DNA of 64,000 nt from Agathobacter sp. GTDB lineage: Bacteria; Bacillota; Clostridia; Lachnospirales; Lachnospiraceae. The translations under genes were made by a program, and so were the position numbers. Shown here piece after piece: positions 16,315 through 25,623 of the stretch (positions within the stretch are counted from its first letter, which is position 1; each line of letters starts with the position of its first letter). The notes beneath the pieces are model-generated. The model worked only from the letters and a program-made list of their open reading frames with translations, was not told the DNA's origin and ran no database searches. The DNA lies in contig JAFQRZ010000024.1 in NCBI GenBank assembly GCA_017409825.1, positions 62,001 through 126,000 on the forward strand, written 5' to 3'.

Positions 16315-17370
16315 ATGGAGAAGAAACTTACGAAAGAAGTGCATATTGGAAATCGTGTCATTGGTGGAGCAAATCCAATTTTAATCCAGTCTATGACGAA
16401 TACCAAGACGGAAGATGTAGCAGCGACTGTTGCACAGATTCAGAAATTGACAAAGGCTGGTTGCGATATCATTCGATGTGCAGTTCCTACGATGGAAGCA
16501 GCGAATGCCTTGGCGAAGATTAAAAAGCAGGTGGAAATTCCTGTCGTTGCAGATATTCATTTTGATTATAAACTTGCGATTGCGGCTATGGAAAATGGGG
16601 CAGATAAAATCCGTATCAATCCAGGAAATATCGGTAGTGTTGACCGCGTAAAGGCAGTTGTAGATGTAGCGAAAGAACGAAATATTCCAATTCGCGTTGG
16701 TGTAAATAGTGGTTCTTTGGAAAAGAATTTGGTTGAAAAATATGGTGGTGTGACTGCGGAAGGTATTGTAGAAAGTGCCTTGGATAAGGTGAAAATTATT
16801 GAAGATATGGGATATGATAATTTGGTTGTTAGCATCAAATCATCGGATGTTATGATGTGTGTCAAAGCACATGAGCTTATTGCAAATCAGACAAACCATC
16901 CACTTCATGTAGGAATCACAGAAGCAGGAACCATCATCAGTGGAAATATCAAATCTTCGATTGGGCTTGGCTTGATTTTGAGTCAGGGAATTGGTGATAC
17001 GATTCGTGTTTCGTTAACAGGAGATCCTGTAGAAGAAATCAAATCTGCGAAACTCATTCTTCGTACTCTTGGACTTCGTAAAGGTGGTATTGAAGTGGTT
17101 TCCTGTCCAACCTGTGGACGTACCCAGATTGATTTGATTGGACTTGCAAATCAGGTGGAAACGATGGTTGCAGAGTTCCCATTAGATATTAAGGTTGCAG
17201 TTATGGGCTGTGTGGTAAATGGACCTGGGGAAGCGAAAGAAGCAGACCTTGGGGTTGCTGGTGGTATTGGCGAAGGTCTTATCATCAAAAAAGGTGAAAT
17301 TTTTAAAAAGGTTCCAGAAGACCAGCTTTTGGGTGCTTTAAGATACGAATTAGAAAATTGGAGTAAATAA
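16315..17370 (+). CDS. ispG: 4-hydroxy-3-methylbut-2-en-1-yl diphosphate synthase
   Basis: IspG is the [4Fe-4S] enzyme of the penultimate MEP pathway step. The cluster ligands are in SCPTCGR and the later GCVVNGPGE block. The TIM barrel starts with GGANPILIQSMTNT. I choose the ATG at 16315, preceded by GAGGGGAG; longer in-frame versions have no ribosome site. At 351 residues the length is typical. polC starts 2 nt after the stop, so the two are coupled. Confidence 0.97.
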   Translation: MEKKLTKEVHIGNRVIGGANPILIQSMTNTKTEDVAATVAQIQKLTKAGCDIIRCAVPTMEAANALAKIKKQVEIPVVADIHFDYKLAIAAMENGADKIRINPGNIGSVDRVKAVVDVAKERNIPIRVGVNSGSLEKNLVEKYGGVTAEGIVESALDKVKIIEDMGYDNLVVSIKSSDVMMCVKAHELIANQTNHPLHVGITEAGTIISGNIKSSIGLGLILSQGIGDTIRVSLTGDPVEEIKSAKLILRTLGLRKGGIEVVSCPTCGRTQIDLIGLANQVETMVAEFPLDIKVAVMGCVVNGPGEAKEADLGVAGGIGEGLIIKKGEIFKKVPEDQLLGALRYELENWSK

Positions 17371-17371
17371 A

Positions 17372-20300
17372 ATGTCAAAGACATTTTTGGAAGTATTCCC
17401 TACCCTGAAGGTGGAAAAGGGATATGAAGGTTTATTAGAAAAAGCAGAAGTAACCAAAATAAGTGCGAATCATGATAAAAGTCATATTCGCATTTATTTG
17501 CATGCAGAAAGATTGATACCGAAGAAAATTATCTGGTATTTAGAACGAGAAATCAAAGAGCAGCTTTTTCCAAGTAAAGATGTGTTTATCAAGGTAATTG
17601 AATCGTTCCGTTTGTCGGAGCAGTACAATGCAGAAGCTTTGATTCATGAGTATCGAGAGAGTATGCAGGAAGAAATCAATGATTACAGCCTGCTTCTTGG
17701 AAATGTATTTCGAACGGCCGAGATGCAGTTTGAAACTCCAAGCAAGATGAAACTCATTATGGACGAAACCATTATTGCCAAAACCAGAGGCGAAGAAGTG
17801 GTGCAATTTTTAGAAAAGATTGTGTGTGAACGCTGTGGTCTGGATTTGATTGTCAATGTGGAATATCGTGAGCCAAAGGAGAGTAAATATCGTAAGAATT
17901 CCAATGAGCAGATTCGCCAGCAGGTAAAGGCAATTGTGGAACGTACGAGTATTGGAAAGGCAAAAGAGGAAGAGGTTCCACAGGAAGATGGCTTGCTGTT
18001 AGGGGAAGAGGGACAGCGTGCGAAGTCGGCTGCAGATACAAACGATGGAAAAGGCGAAAAAAGTGTTGCACCAGTGAAACAAGCTTCAGCAGCGAAGCAG
18101 GCTCCAGAGCAAAAGAAGCCATTTGAGAAAAAAGGCGAGTTTCGCCGTCGTTTTGAGCCAGGCAGCAAAAAATCAGATAATCCAGATGTTATCTATGGTC
18201 GTGATATAGAAGAAGAACCAATGGAGATCGTAAAAATTGACGGACCAATTGGCGAAGTGATTATTCATGGTAAGGTAATGTCACTGGAATCTAGAGAAGT
18301 GCGAAATGAAAAAACACTTATCATTTTTTCAGTTACAGACTTTACGGATACGATTATGCTTAAGGCGTTTGCGAAAAATGAAGACGCGGCCCCAATTTTA
18401 AAGGGATTAAGTCCGGGGAATTTTATCAAGGTGCGTGGAATTGCGAATATCGACCAGTATGATGGAGAGCTTACGATTAGCTCCATTACAGGCATCAAGA
18501 AAATCCCTGATTTTACGACGACTCGTATGGATGTTAGTCCAGAGAAACGTGTTGAGTTGCATTGTCATACCAAAATGAGTGATATGGATGGTGTTTCTGA
18601 CGCATCTGCAATTATCAAACGTGCAGAGAAGTGGGGACACAAGGCGATTGCGATTACCGATCATGGTGATGTGCAAGGATTTACAGAAGCCAGTCATACG
18701 AAGGCTGATATCAAGGTTATTTATGGCGTAGAGGCATACATTGTAGATGATTTAAAAGGAATTGTAACAGACAGCAGGGGACAGTCTTTGCAGGAGTCTT
18801 ATGTTGTATTTGACATAGAAACGACGGGCTTTAGTCCAGATGTGAATCATATTATTGAAATTGGTGCAGTGAAGGTGGAGAACGGGAAAATCGTTGATCG
18901 ATTCTCTAGTTTTGTCAATCCACAGGTTCCGATTCCATATCGAATTGAGGAACTAACGCATATTAACGATAATATGGTAATCGATGCACCAACGATTGAT
19001 GTGGTTTTACCACAGTTCTTGGAATTTTGTGACGGCTCTGTTATGGTTGCACATAATGCTGATTTTGATGTAAGTTTCATTAAGAAGAAAGCAGCAAATT
19101 TAGGGGTTGATTTTGTTCCGACTTATGTAGATACGGTGGCGATGGCACGTTTCCTTCTGCCAAGTCTGAATCGTTTTAAATTGGATACGGTGGCGAAAGC
19201 CGTTGGCGTAAGTTTAGATAATCATCACAGGGCAGTAGATGATGCAGCCTGTACAGCGGAAATCTTTGTGAAATTTATCGTGATGTTAGAAGAACGTGGC
19301 ATTACGGACTTGAATCAGTTAAATGAGCAGGGAAGTAACTCCGTAGAAAATATTTTGAAAATGCCGACCTATCATGCGATTATTTTGGCAACCTGTGATC
19401 AAGGACGAACGAATTTGTATAATCTGATTTCAATGTCACATATTACATATTTCAATCGTAGACCACGTATACCAAAGTCGGAATTTATCAAGTATCGTAA
19501 TGGATTGTTGTTGGGCTCAGCTTGTGAAGCAGGTGAGCTATATCGTGCGATTTTAAACGGCAGACCAGAGGAAGAGATTTCACGTATCGTAGAATTCTAT
19601 GATTATTTGGAAATTCAGCCATTGGGGAATAATGCATTTATGCTTCGAGATGAGGATTCGCCGATTGAAACGGAAGAGGATATCATCAATATCAATAAAC
19701 GAATCGTGAAATTAGGGGAAGACTTCGGTAAACTGGTAGTGGCTACCTGTGATGTGCATTTTCTTGACCCAGAAGATGAGATTTACCGTCGTATTATTAT
19801 GGCAGGAAAAGGCTTTAAGGATGCGGACGATCAGGCTCCATTGTATCTTAGAACGACTGAAGAAATGTTGGCTGAGTTTGCGTATTTGGGCAGTGCAAAA
19901 GCAGAAGAAGTGGTTATTACCAATACCAATAAAATTGCGGATATGTGCGAAAAGATTTCACCAGTTCGTCCAGATAAATGTCCGCCAGTTATCGAAAATT
20001 CGGACCAGATGCTACGTGATATTTGTTACAATAAAGCACACAAGATGTATGGAGACCCACTTCCAGAAGTAGTACAAGCTCGTTTGGAGAGAGAGTTGAA
20101 CTCGATTATTTCCAATGGCTATGCCGTAATGTATATTATTGCACAGAAATTAGTATGGAAATCGAATGAGGATGGATATCTGGTAGGTTCCCGTGGCTCC
20201 GTAGGTAGTTCATTTGTTGCTACGATGTCGGGTATTACAGAGGTAAACCCATTGCAGGCACATTATTTGTGCGAAGAATGTAAGTATGTGGATTTCGATT

Positions 20301-21889
20301 CCGAGGTTGTTAAATCCTATGCGGGACGATGTGGCTGTGATATGCCAGATGCGATTTGTCCAAATTGTGGTAAGCCATTGAAAAAGGAAGGCTTTGACAT
20401 TCCGTTTGAAACTTTCTTAGGATTTAAAGGGGATAAGGAGCCAGATATTGACTTAAACTTCTCCAATGAATATCAGAGTAAGGCACATAAGTATACCGAG
20501 GTTATTTTTGGAGAAGGACAGACCTTTAAAGCAGGTACCGTAGGTACTTTGGCGGATAAGACGGCCTATGGTTATGTAAAGAATTATTACGAAGAGCGTG
20601 GGGTTAAGAAGCGTCGTTGTGAAATCGAGCGAATCGCGGTTGGATGTACGGGAATCCATCGTACAACGGGACAGCATCCGGGTGGTATTATCGTTCTTCC
20701 GGTAGGGGAGAATATCAATACCTTTACTCCGGTACAGCATCCCGCGAATGATATGACAGTTGATATTACCACGACACATTTCGATTACCATTCCATTGAC
20801 CACAACCTGCTGAAATTGGATATTTTAGGTCACGTTGACCCTACTATGATTCGAATGCTACAGGATTTGACAGGGCTGGATCCAACGACAATTCCTTTGG
20901 ATGATAAGGCGGTTATGTCATTGTTTGCAAATACCAAAGCACTTGGGATTGAGCCAGAGGATATCGGTGGTACCAAGCTTGGCGCATTAGGCATTCCGGA
21001 GTTTGGTACAGACTTTGCGATTGGTTTAGTAGAAGAAGCGAAACCAACTCAGTTTATTGATTTGGTTAATATTGCAGGGCTTTCTCATGGAACTGACGTA
21101 TGGCTTGGAAATGCACAGACCTTAATTCAAGAGGGAACGGCAACGATTTCTACCTGTATTTGTACACGAGATGATATTATGACCTATTTGATAAATAAAG
21201 GTTTGGAAGCTGATACGGCATTCAAAATCATGGAAGCAGTACGTAAGGGAATGGTTGCGAAAGGAAAAGCAGAGAAGTGGCCAGAGTGGAAAGAGCAGAT
21301 GAAGGAGCATGATGTGCCAGACTGGTATATATGGTCCTGTGAAAAGATTAAATACATGTTCCCGAAAGCACACGCAGCCGCTTATGTTATGATGGGCTGG
21401 CGTATCGCTTATTGTAAAGTATTTTATCCATTGGCGTATTATGCAGCATATTTTTCCGTACGAGCAACTGGTTTTGATTATGAAATCATGTGTCTTGGAA
21501 AAGAACGATTGGAACGTCATTTGAAAGATATGAAATCCCGTAAGGACTCTTTGTCGAATAAAGAGCAGGATATTATGCGAGATGGACGTATTGTTCAAGA
21601 GATGTATGCACGTGGTTTTACGTTTCTGCCAATTGATATTTATAAGGCGGAACCACATCGTTTCCAAATTATAGATGGAAAATTAATGCCATCCTTAAAT
21701 GCGATTGAAGGCTTGGGTGATAATGCTGCAGTTGCGATTGCAGAAGCTGCAAAAGATGGTCCATTTTTATCAAAGGATGACTTCCGTGAACGTACGAAGG
21801 TGTCCAAAACGGTAATTGAATTGATGAGTGATTTAGGATTGTTTGGTGATTTGCCAGATTCTAATCAGCTTAGTCTCTTCGACTTATAA
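17372..21889 (+). CDS. polC: DNA polymerase III alpha subunit, PolC type
   Basis: PolC is the main replicative polymerase of low-GC Gram-positives and carries its own 3'-5' proofreading exonuclease. Domains in order are: N-terminal domain; a polar linker rich in Lys, Glu and Ala (about 195-275); OB fold (about 288-370); PHP domain (VELHCHTKMSDMDG) interrupted by the DEDD exonuclease (FDIETTGFSPD, about 478-645); then the polymerase. The polymerase region contains a four-Cys zinc site (CEEC and CPNC, about 966-1000) and the catalytic acidic motif PDIDLNFS (about 1023). The C-terminus ends in a short LSLFDL, which looks like a beta-clamp-binding motif. At 1505 residues it is slightly longer than usual because of the linker. 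Confidence 0.98.
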   Translation: MSKTFLEVFPTLKVEKGYEGLLEKAEVTKISANHDKSHIRIYLHAERLIPKKIIWYLEREIKEQLFPSKDVFIKVIESFRLSEQYNAEALIHEYRESMQEEINDYSLLLGNVFRTAEMQFETPSKMKLIMDETIIAKTRGEEVVQFLEKIVCERCGLDLIVNVEYREPKESKYRKNSNEQIRQQVKAIVERTSIGKAKEEEVPQEDGLLLGEEGQRAKSAADTNDGKGEKSVAPVKQASAAKQAPEQKKPFEKKGEFRRRFEPGSKKSDNPDVIYGRDIEEEPMEIVKIDGPIGEVIIHGKVMSLESREVRNEKTLIIFSVTDFTDTIMLKAFAKNEDAAPILKGLSPGNFIKVRGIANIDQYDGELTISSITGIKKIPDFTTTRMDVSPEKRVELHCHTKMSDMDGVSDASAIIKRAEKWGHKAIAITDHGDVQGFTEASHTKADIKVIYGVEAYIVDDLKGIVTDSRGQSLQESYVVFDIETTGFSPDVNHIIEIGAVKVENGKIVDRFSSFVNPQVPIPYRIEELTHINDNMVIDAPTIDVVLPQFLEFCDGSVMVAHNADFDVSFIKKKAANLGVDFVPTYVDTVAMARFLLPSLNRFKLDTVAKAVGVSLDNHHRAVDDAACTAEIFVKFIVMLEERGITDLNQLNEQGSNSVENILKMPTYHAIILATCDQGRTNLYNLISMSHITYFNRRPRIPKSEFIKYRNGLLLGSACEAGELYRAILNGRPEEEISRIVEFYDYLEIQPLGNNAFMLRDEDSPIETEEDIININKRIVKLGEDFGKLVVATCDVHFLDPEDEIYRRIIMAGKGFKDADDQAPLYLRTTEEMLAEFAYLGSAKAEEVVITNTNKIADMCEKISPVRPDKCPPVIENSDQMLRDICYNKAHKMYGDPLPEVVQARLERELNSIISNGYAVMYIIAQKLVWKSNEDGYLVGSRGSVGSSFVATMSGITEVNPLQAHYLCEECKYVDFDSEVVKSYAGRCGCDMPDAICPNCGKPLKKEGFDIPFETFLGFKGDKEPDIDLNFSNEYQSKAHKYTEVIFGEGQTFKAGTVGTLADKTAYGYVKNYYEERGVKKRRCEIERIAVGCTGIHRTTGQHPGGIIVLPVGENINTFTPVQHPANDMTVDITTTHFDYHSIDHNLLKLDILGHVDPTMIRMLQDLTGLDPTTIPLDDKAVMSLFANTKALGIEPEDIGGTKLGALGIPEFGTDFAIGLVEEAKPTQFIDLVNIAGLSHGTDVWLGNAQTLIQEGTATISTCICTRDDIMTYLINKGLEADTAFKIMEAVRKGMVAKGKAEKWPEWKEQMKEHDVPDWYIWSCEKIKYMFPKAHAAAYVMMGWRIAYCKVFYPLAYYAAYFSVRATGFDYEIMCLGKERLERHLKDMKSRKDSLSNKEQDIMRDGRIVQEMYARGFTFLPIDIYKAEPHRFQIIDGKLMPSLNAIEGLGDNAAVAIAEAAKDGPFLSKDDFRERTKVSKTVIELMSDLGLFGDLPDSNQLSLFDL

Positions 21890-21910
21890 AGCCGAAGAGA
21901 CTAATTTATT
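21872..21910. terminator. Hairpin spanning the polC stop codon, between convergent genes
   Basis: AGTCTCTTCG (21872-21881) and CGAAGAGACT (21893-21902) form a perfect 10-bp stem that includes the last polC codons. The tail AATTTATT is only moderately T-rich, so this is a weaker terminator for polC. The opposite gene ends at 21922. Confidence 0.65.
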
Positions 21911-21921
21911 GAGTGAATTTG

Positions 21922-22941
21922 CTATTTATCTAGCTTACCTGGATGAAATTTCTCGATTACGTAAGGATTAGTACGCAAGAAGTAGTACATTTCTCCCGTA
22001 TGGAAATCACGGAAGAATACATAGTAGGAAGTGACGTGAATGTCACAGTAATCTCCTTTACGAAGCTCCTGAAATTCGGTGCCATCATTTTTTATCATGC
22101 ATAGAGCGGAATCACCATCTTCGTCAAAGCGTTGATAGTAGATATAACTTCCGTGTACGTTATATGCATCTACGCTGTCTCGTGTGATAAAGGTTGGGTT
22201 GTCAAAATTCATATTTGTATGTACGATGGAACAATCGGTGTTTCCATCGATATAATAGACATCCACACCATCTTTTACGATAGGTTGGAAACAATTTCCT
22301 ACATATACGACAGTAGAAGTGTCAGAAACAGTGTCGTAGCGGTGAATAGAGCCATCAGCACTCATTCCATGATAATAGAAGAATTGTCCGTCTGCATTAC
22401 AGGTATAGACCGCTTCGCTCATGACCTGTTGTTGCTCTTCGCCATCGATACGAACTTTATAAAGAGTAGAAGCTTCTAGCTGGTCGTAATGGATGTAATA
22501 AATATAATTGCCAATTAAAGAAGCATATAAGCAAGGTTCGGTATCCAAAATAAGAGGATGCTTACCATCGTGGTCGATACGTACCAAAGCATTGCGATGG
22601 AACGCGACGAAATTAAAGTCTAAGCTTTCCCCGGCATTATTTCTGACATAATATACATAATTTTCATCTGCATTAATATAGGTTGCAACATCTTCGCTTA
22701 GCTTCTTTAAATTTTTGCCGTTGGAATCCATGGAATATAGTTTTCCACCGTCGCTTGGATTAGAAAAGAAGATAACTCCATTGTGTTCGCAAAAGAATCC
22801 ACCATTATATAGATTTCCAGCGGTGTTTCCATTTACATATCCTTCGTTCATTTTCGTTTCCTTGTCACCAAAGGTTAAATTTAAAAAAGCGATGCCTCCT
22901 ATGAGTAAAACGACAATTATGCCGATAATTATTTTTTTCAT
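21922..22941 (-). CDS. Membrane-anchored DUF5050 beta-propeller protein
   Basis: A short N-terminal signal anchor (KKIIIGIIVVLLIGGIAFL) leads to an extracytoplasmic domain of repeated YYVxY/WY-type strands, such as YVYYVRN, YIYYIHYD and YIYYQRFDEDG. The block NGNTAGNLYNGG followed by LYSMDSNGKNLKKLS matches the DUF5050 (LRP1-like beta-propeller) family common in Lachnospiraceae. The ligand is unknown. It is transcribed against the surrounding genes from its own promoter, with AGGAGGA 5 nt before the ATG. Confidence 0.85.
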   Translation of the reverse strand: MKKIIIGIIVVLLIGGIAFLNLTFGDKETKMNEGYVNGNTAGNLYNGGFFCEHNGVIFFSNPSDGGKLYSMDSNGKNLKKLSEDVATYINADENYVYYVRNNAGESLDFNFVAFHRNALVRIDHDGKHPLILDTEPCLYASLIGNYIYYIHYDQLEASTLYKVRIDGEEQQQVMSEAVYTCNADGQFFYYHGMSADGSIHRYDTVSDTSTVVYVGNCFQPIVKDGVDVYYIDGNTDCSIVHTNMNFDNPTFITRDSVDAYNVHGSYIYYQRFDEDGDSALCMIKNDGTEFQELRKGDYCDIHVTSYYVFFRDFHTGEMYYFLRTNPYVIEKFHPGKLDK

Positions 22942-22982
22942 ACGTATTCCTCCTAAAACACAGTATCTTGTGTCTTTCTCTC

Positions 22983-23011
22983 ATTATAGCCCTAAATGCA
23001 ATATCTTTCAA
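22983..23011 (-). promoter_or_regulatory. Promoter of the DUF5050 gene
   Basis: Read on the minus strand, TTGAAA (23011-23006), a 17-nt spacer and consensus TATAAT (22988-22983). Confidence 0.8.
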
Positions 23012-23018
23012 GGTTTGC

Positions 23019-23047
23019 TTGCCTTTCTAAACTGTTTGTTATACAAT
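23019..23047 (+). promoter_or_regulatory. Possible pheA promoter, divergent from the DUF5050 promoter
   Basis: TTGCCT (23019-23024), a 17-nt spacer and TACAAT (23042-23047). Match is fair; the two -35 boxes of the divergent promoters are only 7 nt apart. Confidence 0.5.
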
Positions 23048-23076
23048 TTGAAAATAGAAATGAAATCGAGGTATAT

Positions 23077-24207
23077 ATGGAAGATTTACTGAAATTAAGA
23101 GAAGAAATAGACAAAATTGATAATGAAATTGTTTCTTTATATGAGAAGAGAATGAAAATTGCGGAAGGTGTTGCTCGCTTTAAAATCGAAACTGGTAAAA
23201 AAGTGTTTGACAGAGAGCGAGAAGTAAGTAAATTAAATACACTTTCTGCGAAAGCATGTACAGAGTTTACCAAGGTTGGAATTATCGAGTTGTTTGAGCA
23301 CATTATGGCAGTCAGTCGTAAGAAACAGTATCAGCTTTTGACGGAAAGTGGCTTAGTTGAGGTTCCAGAATTGGAAACGGTAAATGATTTTGTTACACCG
23401 AATGCACGCATTGTATTTCAGGGAGTAGAAGGTGCATATAGCCAGCAGGCGATGACGGAATACTTTGGAAAAGAATGCGATAGTTTTCATGTAGAAACAT
23501 GGAAGGATGCGATGGAAGCGATTCAGAATGGAGAAGCGGATTTTGCTGTGCTTCCAATCGAAAATTCTACGGCTGGAATTGTTTCTGAGAATTATGACCT
23601 TTTGGTAGAATATGATAATTACATTGTGGGAGAGCAGGTTATTCAGATTAAACATGCTTTGCTTGGAACAGCAGATGCGGATGTGGAACATATCACGACG
23701 GTATATTCCCACCCACAGGCCTTGATGCAGTGTAGTGATTTTTTATATAAACATTCGGATTGGGAAAAAATCAGTTTAAAGAACACTGCCGTATCTGCCA
23801 AGAAAGTCATGGAAGATGGGGATAGTACCCATGCTGCGATTGCAAGCACTTTGACTGCGGAATTATATGGTTTAAAGGTGTTAGATGATACTATTTCGAA
23901 TAGCCAGAATAATTCGACTCGTTTTATCATTGTGACCAATAAGAAGATTTGTGCGAAGACTGCAAATAGAGTCAGTATTTGTTTCGAAGTGGCACATGAA
24001 AGTGGTTCTTTGTACCATATGCTTTCACATTTTATTTACAACAATATCAATATGACGAATATTCAATCCCGCCCAATTAAGGGAAAATCTTGGGAATACC
24101 GTTTCTTTGTGGATTTTGAAGGTAGATTGGAAGACACGGGTGTCATCAATGCTCTTAGGGGAATCAAGGAAGAAGCGACTTCCATGAAGATTTTAGGAAC
24201 ATACTAA
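23077..24207 (+). CDS. pheA: Bifunctional chorismate mutase / prephenate dehydratase
   Basis: PheA converts chorismate to prephenate and then to phenylpyruvate, for phenylalanine synthesis. Residues 1 to about 85 are a chorismate mutase of the AroQ type (LLKLREEIDKIDNEIVSLYE). Residues of about 108-285 are the dehydratase, with the catalytic STRF motif near 279-282. The C-terminus (about 297-376) is the ACT feedback domain; its phenylalanine-binding ESRP motif reads QSRP here. I choose the ATG at 23077, with GAGG at 23067-23070, because the longer frame has no ribosome site and starts before the promoter. At 376 residues the length is normal. Confidence 0.95.
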   Translation: MEDLLKLREEIDKIDNEIVSLYEKRMKIAEGVARFKIETGKKVFDREREVSKLNTLSAKACTEFTKVGIIELFEHIMAVSRKKQYQLLTESGLVEVPELETVNDFVTPNARIVFQGVEGAYSQQAMTEYFGKECDSFHVETWKDAMEAIQNGEADFAVLPIENSTAGIVSENYDLLVEYDNYIVGEQVIQIKHALLGTADADVEHITTVYSHPQALMQCSDFLYKHSDWEKISLKNTAVSAKKVMEDGDSTHAAIASTLTAELYGLKVLDDTISNSQNNSTRFIIVTNKKICAKTANRVSICFEVAHESGSLYHMLSHFIYNNINMTNIQSRPIKGKSWEYRFFVDFEGRLEDTGVINALRGIKEEATSMKILGTY

Positions 24208-24236
24208 CAAAATGTAATATTTTTCATGAAAAACTG

Positions 24237-24265
24237 TTGACACTAGAAAAAATGTGTGCTATTTT
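24237..24265 (+). promoter_or_regulatory. Promoter of the infC-rpmI-rplT operon
   Basis: Consensus TTGACA (24237-24242), a 17-nt spacer and TATTTT (24260-24265) with a TGC extended -10. It leaves a leader of about 145 nt before infC. Confidence 0.8.
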
Positions 24266-24283
24266 ATATGAGTTGTAAGAAAC

Positions 24284-24403
24284 AAGTAGAGTATCCACTC
24301 TCACCTAAGCGCGATTGGGCGACTTAGTGTTCATATTTCCAACATGTTATTTTTGATGTTAGAGATTTTTAGTGGATAGTCTGCCTATCCACTATTTTTA
24401 TTT
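24284..24403 (+). promoter_or_regulatory. infC leader with terminator and competing pairing arm (L20-leader-like attenuator)
   Basis: AGTGGATAG (24371-24379) and CTATCCACT (24385-24393) form a 9-bp stem followed by ATTTTTATTTT, an intrinsic terminator ahead of infC. An exact copy of its 3' arm, TATCCACT, lies upstream at 24292-24299 and could pair with AGTGGATA (24371-24378) instead, which would prevent the terminator. A second hairpin (CTAAGCGC with GGCGACTTAG, about 24304-24328) lies between. By analogy with Bacillus, L20 or another product of the operon probably controls the switch; I infer this from layout and the exact ligand is not shown. Confidence 0.7.
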
Positions 24404-24418
24404 TGGAGGTACAAAGCC

Positions 24419-24925
24419 ATTAGCGAATTAATGATTAACGAACAAATCAGAGACAAAGAAGTACGTCTTATCGGAGCAGATGGAGAACAGCTCGGCATCG
24501 TTTCTAGCAAAGAAGCACAGCATCTTGCAGATGAAGCTGGCCTTGATCTTGTAAAGATTGCTCCAACAGCGAAGCCACCTGTATGTAAGATTATCGATTA
24601 CGGTAAATATCGTTACGAACAGGCTCGTAAAGAGAAGGAAGCAAAGAAGAAACAGAAGACGGTTGAATTAAAAGAGATTCGTTTGTCTCCAAACATTGAC
24701 ACTAACGATTTGAACACCAAAATTAACTCTGCAAAGAAATTCATTGAAAAAGGAAATAAAGTAAAGGTTACTTTGCGTTTCCGTGGCCGTGAAATGGCTC
24801 ATATGAATCAGAGCAAATACATCTTGGATGATTTTGCAGAAGCACTTGCAGATGTAGCAGTAGTGGAAAAAGCACCTAAGGTGGAAGGACGTAGCATCGG
24901 TATGGTGCTGGCAGAAAAAAGATAA
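24419..24925 (+). CDS. infC: Translation initiation factor IF-3, ATT start
   Basis: IF-3 keeps 30S subunits free and checks the start codon. The sequence has the N-domain MINEQIRDKEVRLIG and the C-domain KVTLRFRGREMAH. The strong GGAGGT (24405-24410) is 8 nt from an in-frame ATT (24419-24421) but 20 nt from the first ATG (24431), so I place the start at the ATT, giving ISELMINEQ at the N-terminus and 168 residues. Non-standard AUU/AUA starts for infC are known in many bacteria and let IF-3 repress its own translation. It heads the infC-rpmI-rplT operon. Confidence 0.93.
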   Translation: MSELMINEQIRDKEVRLIGADGEQLGIVSSKEAQHLADEAGLDLVKIAPTAKPPVCKIIDYGKYRYEQARKEKEAKKKQKTVELKEIRLSPNIDTNDLNTKINSAKKFIEKGNKVKVTLRFRGREMAHMNQSKYILDDFAEALADVAVVEKAPKVEGRSIGMVLAEKR

Positions 24926-24946
24926 CATTTTAAGGAGGATTTGGTC

Positions 24947-25144
24947 ATGCCAAAAATTAAAACAAACAGAGCAGCAGCAAAACGTTTCAAAGTTACAGGA
25001 ACAGGTAAATTAAAAAGAAGTAAAGCTTATAAGAGACATATCTTAACAAAGAAAACAACAAAGACTAAGAGAAATCTTAGAAAAGCAGCTATCGTAGATG
25101 CTACAAATGTTAAGAATATGAAGAAAATTTTACCATACATGTAA
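24947..25144 (+). CDS. rpmI: Ribosomal protein L35 (bL35)
   Basis: This basic 65-residue 50S protein starts [15 protein letters not shown] and contains the typical [13 protein letters not shown] segment. AGGAGG at 24933-24938 points to the ATG at 24947. It lies 21 nt after infC and 27 nt before rplT, the universal operon order. Confidence 0.98.
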   Translation: MPKIKTNRAAAKRFKVTGTGKLKRSKAYKRHILTKKTTKTKRNLRKAAIVDATNVKNMKKILPYM

Positions 25145-25171
25145 TAAGAATGAAGTAGGAGGAAGACTAAC

Positions 25172-25528
25172 ATGGCAAGAATTAAAGGCGGCTTAAACGC
25201 TAGAAAAAAACATAACAGAGTATTAAAGTTAGCAAAAGGTTATAGAGGCGCTCGTTCTAAACAGTACAGAGTAGCAAAACAGTCAGTTATGAGAGCTCTT
25301 ACAAGTTCTTATGCTGGACGTAAAGAAAGAAAGAGACAGTTCCGTCAGTTATGGATCGCTCGTATTAACGCAGCAGCAAGATTAAACGGACTTTCATACA
25401 GCCAGTTCATGCACGGACTTAAATTAGCAGAAGTTGATTTAAACCGTAAAGTATTAGCTGATATGGCAGTTACAGATCCAGCTGGTTTTACAGCACTTGT
25501 AGAAGTTGCTAAAGCTAAATTAGCTTAA
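25172..25528 (+). CDS. rplT: Ribosomal protein L20 (bL20)
   Basis: This 118-residue 50S assembly protein has the long basic N-terminal helix ([19 protein letters not shown]) and the globular domain [18 protein letters not shown]. In Bacillus L20 also represses its own operon by binding the leader, which fits the attenuator-like leader before infC. A long palindrome starts 20 nt after its stop. Confidence 0.98.
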   Translation: MARIKGGLNARKKHNRVLKLAKGYRGARSKQYRVAKQSVMRALTSSYAGRKERKRQFRQLWIARINAAARLNGLSYSQFMHGLKLAEVDLNRKVLADMAVTDPAGFTALVEVAKAKLA

Positions 25529-25547
25529 TTTTAAATCTAAAAATTAC

Positions 25548-25623
25548 GAAAACCCTATATATTTATCCATTTTTTCGCTGTATTAGCATAAGGCTTCAAA
25601 ATGGATAAATATATAGGGTTTTC
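25548..25623. repeat. Long perfect hairpin, element 1 (26-bp stem, conserved loop)
   Basis: Arms at 25548-25573 and 25598-25623 are exact reverse complements of 26 nt (GAAAACCC... outward to inward). The 24-nt loop (25574-25597) contains TCGCTGTATTAGCATAAGG. It lies 20 nt after the rplT stop and probably ends that operon, though the stem is far longer than a standard terminator. A second copy with a covarying stem lies at 57869-57943. The remaining 170 nt to galE hold nothing I recognise beyond the galE ribosome site. Confidence 0.9.

Noticed and set aside
24431..24433. ATG as the infC start
   Set aside because: It is 20 nt from GGAGGT, whereas the in-frame ATT at 24419 is at the ideal 8 nt, and ATT/ATA starts are a known property of infC.
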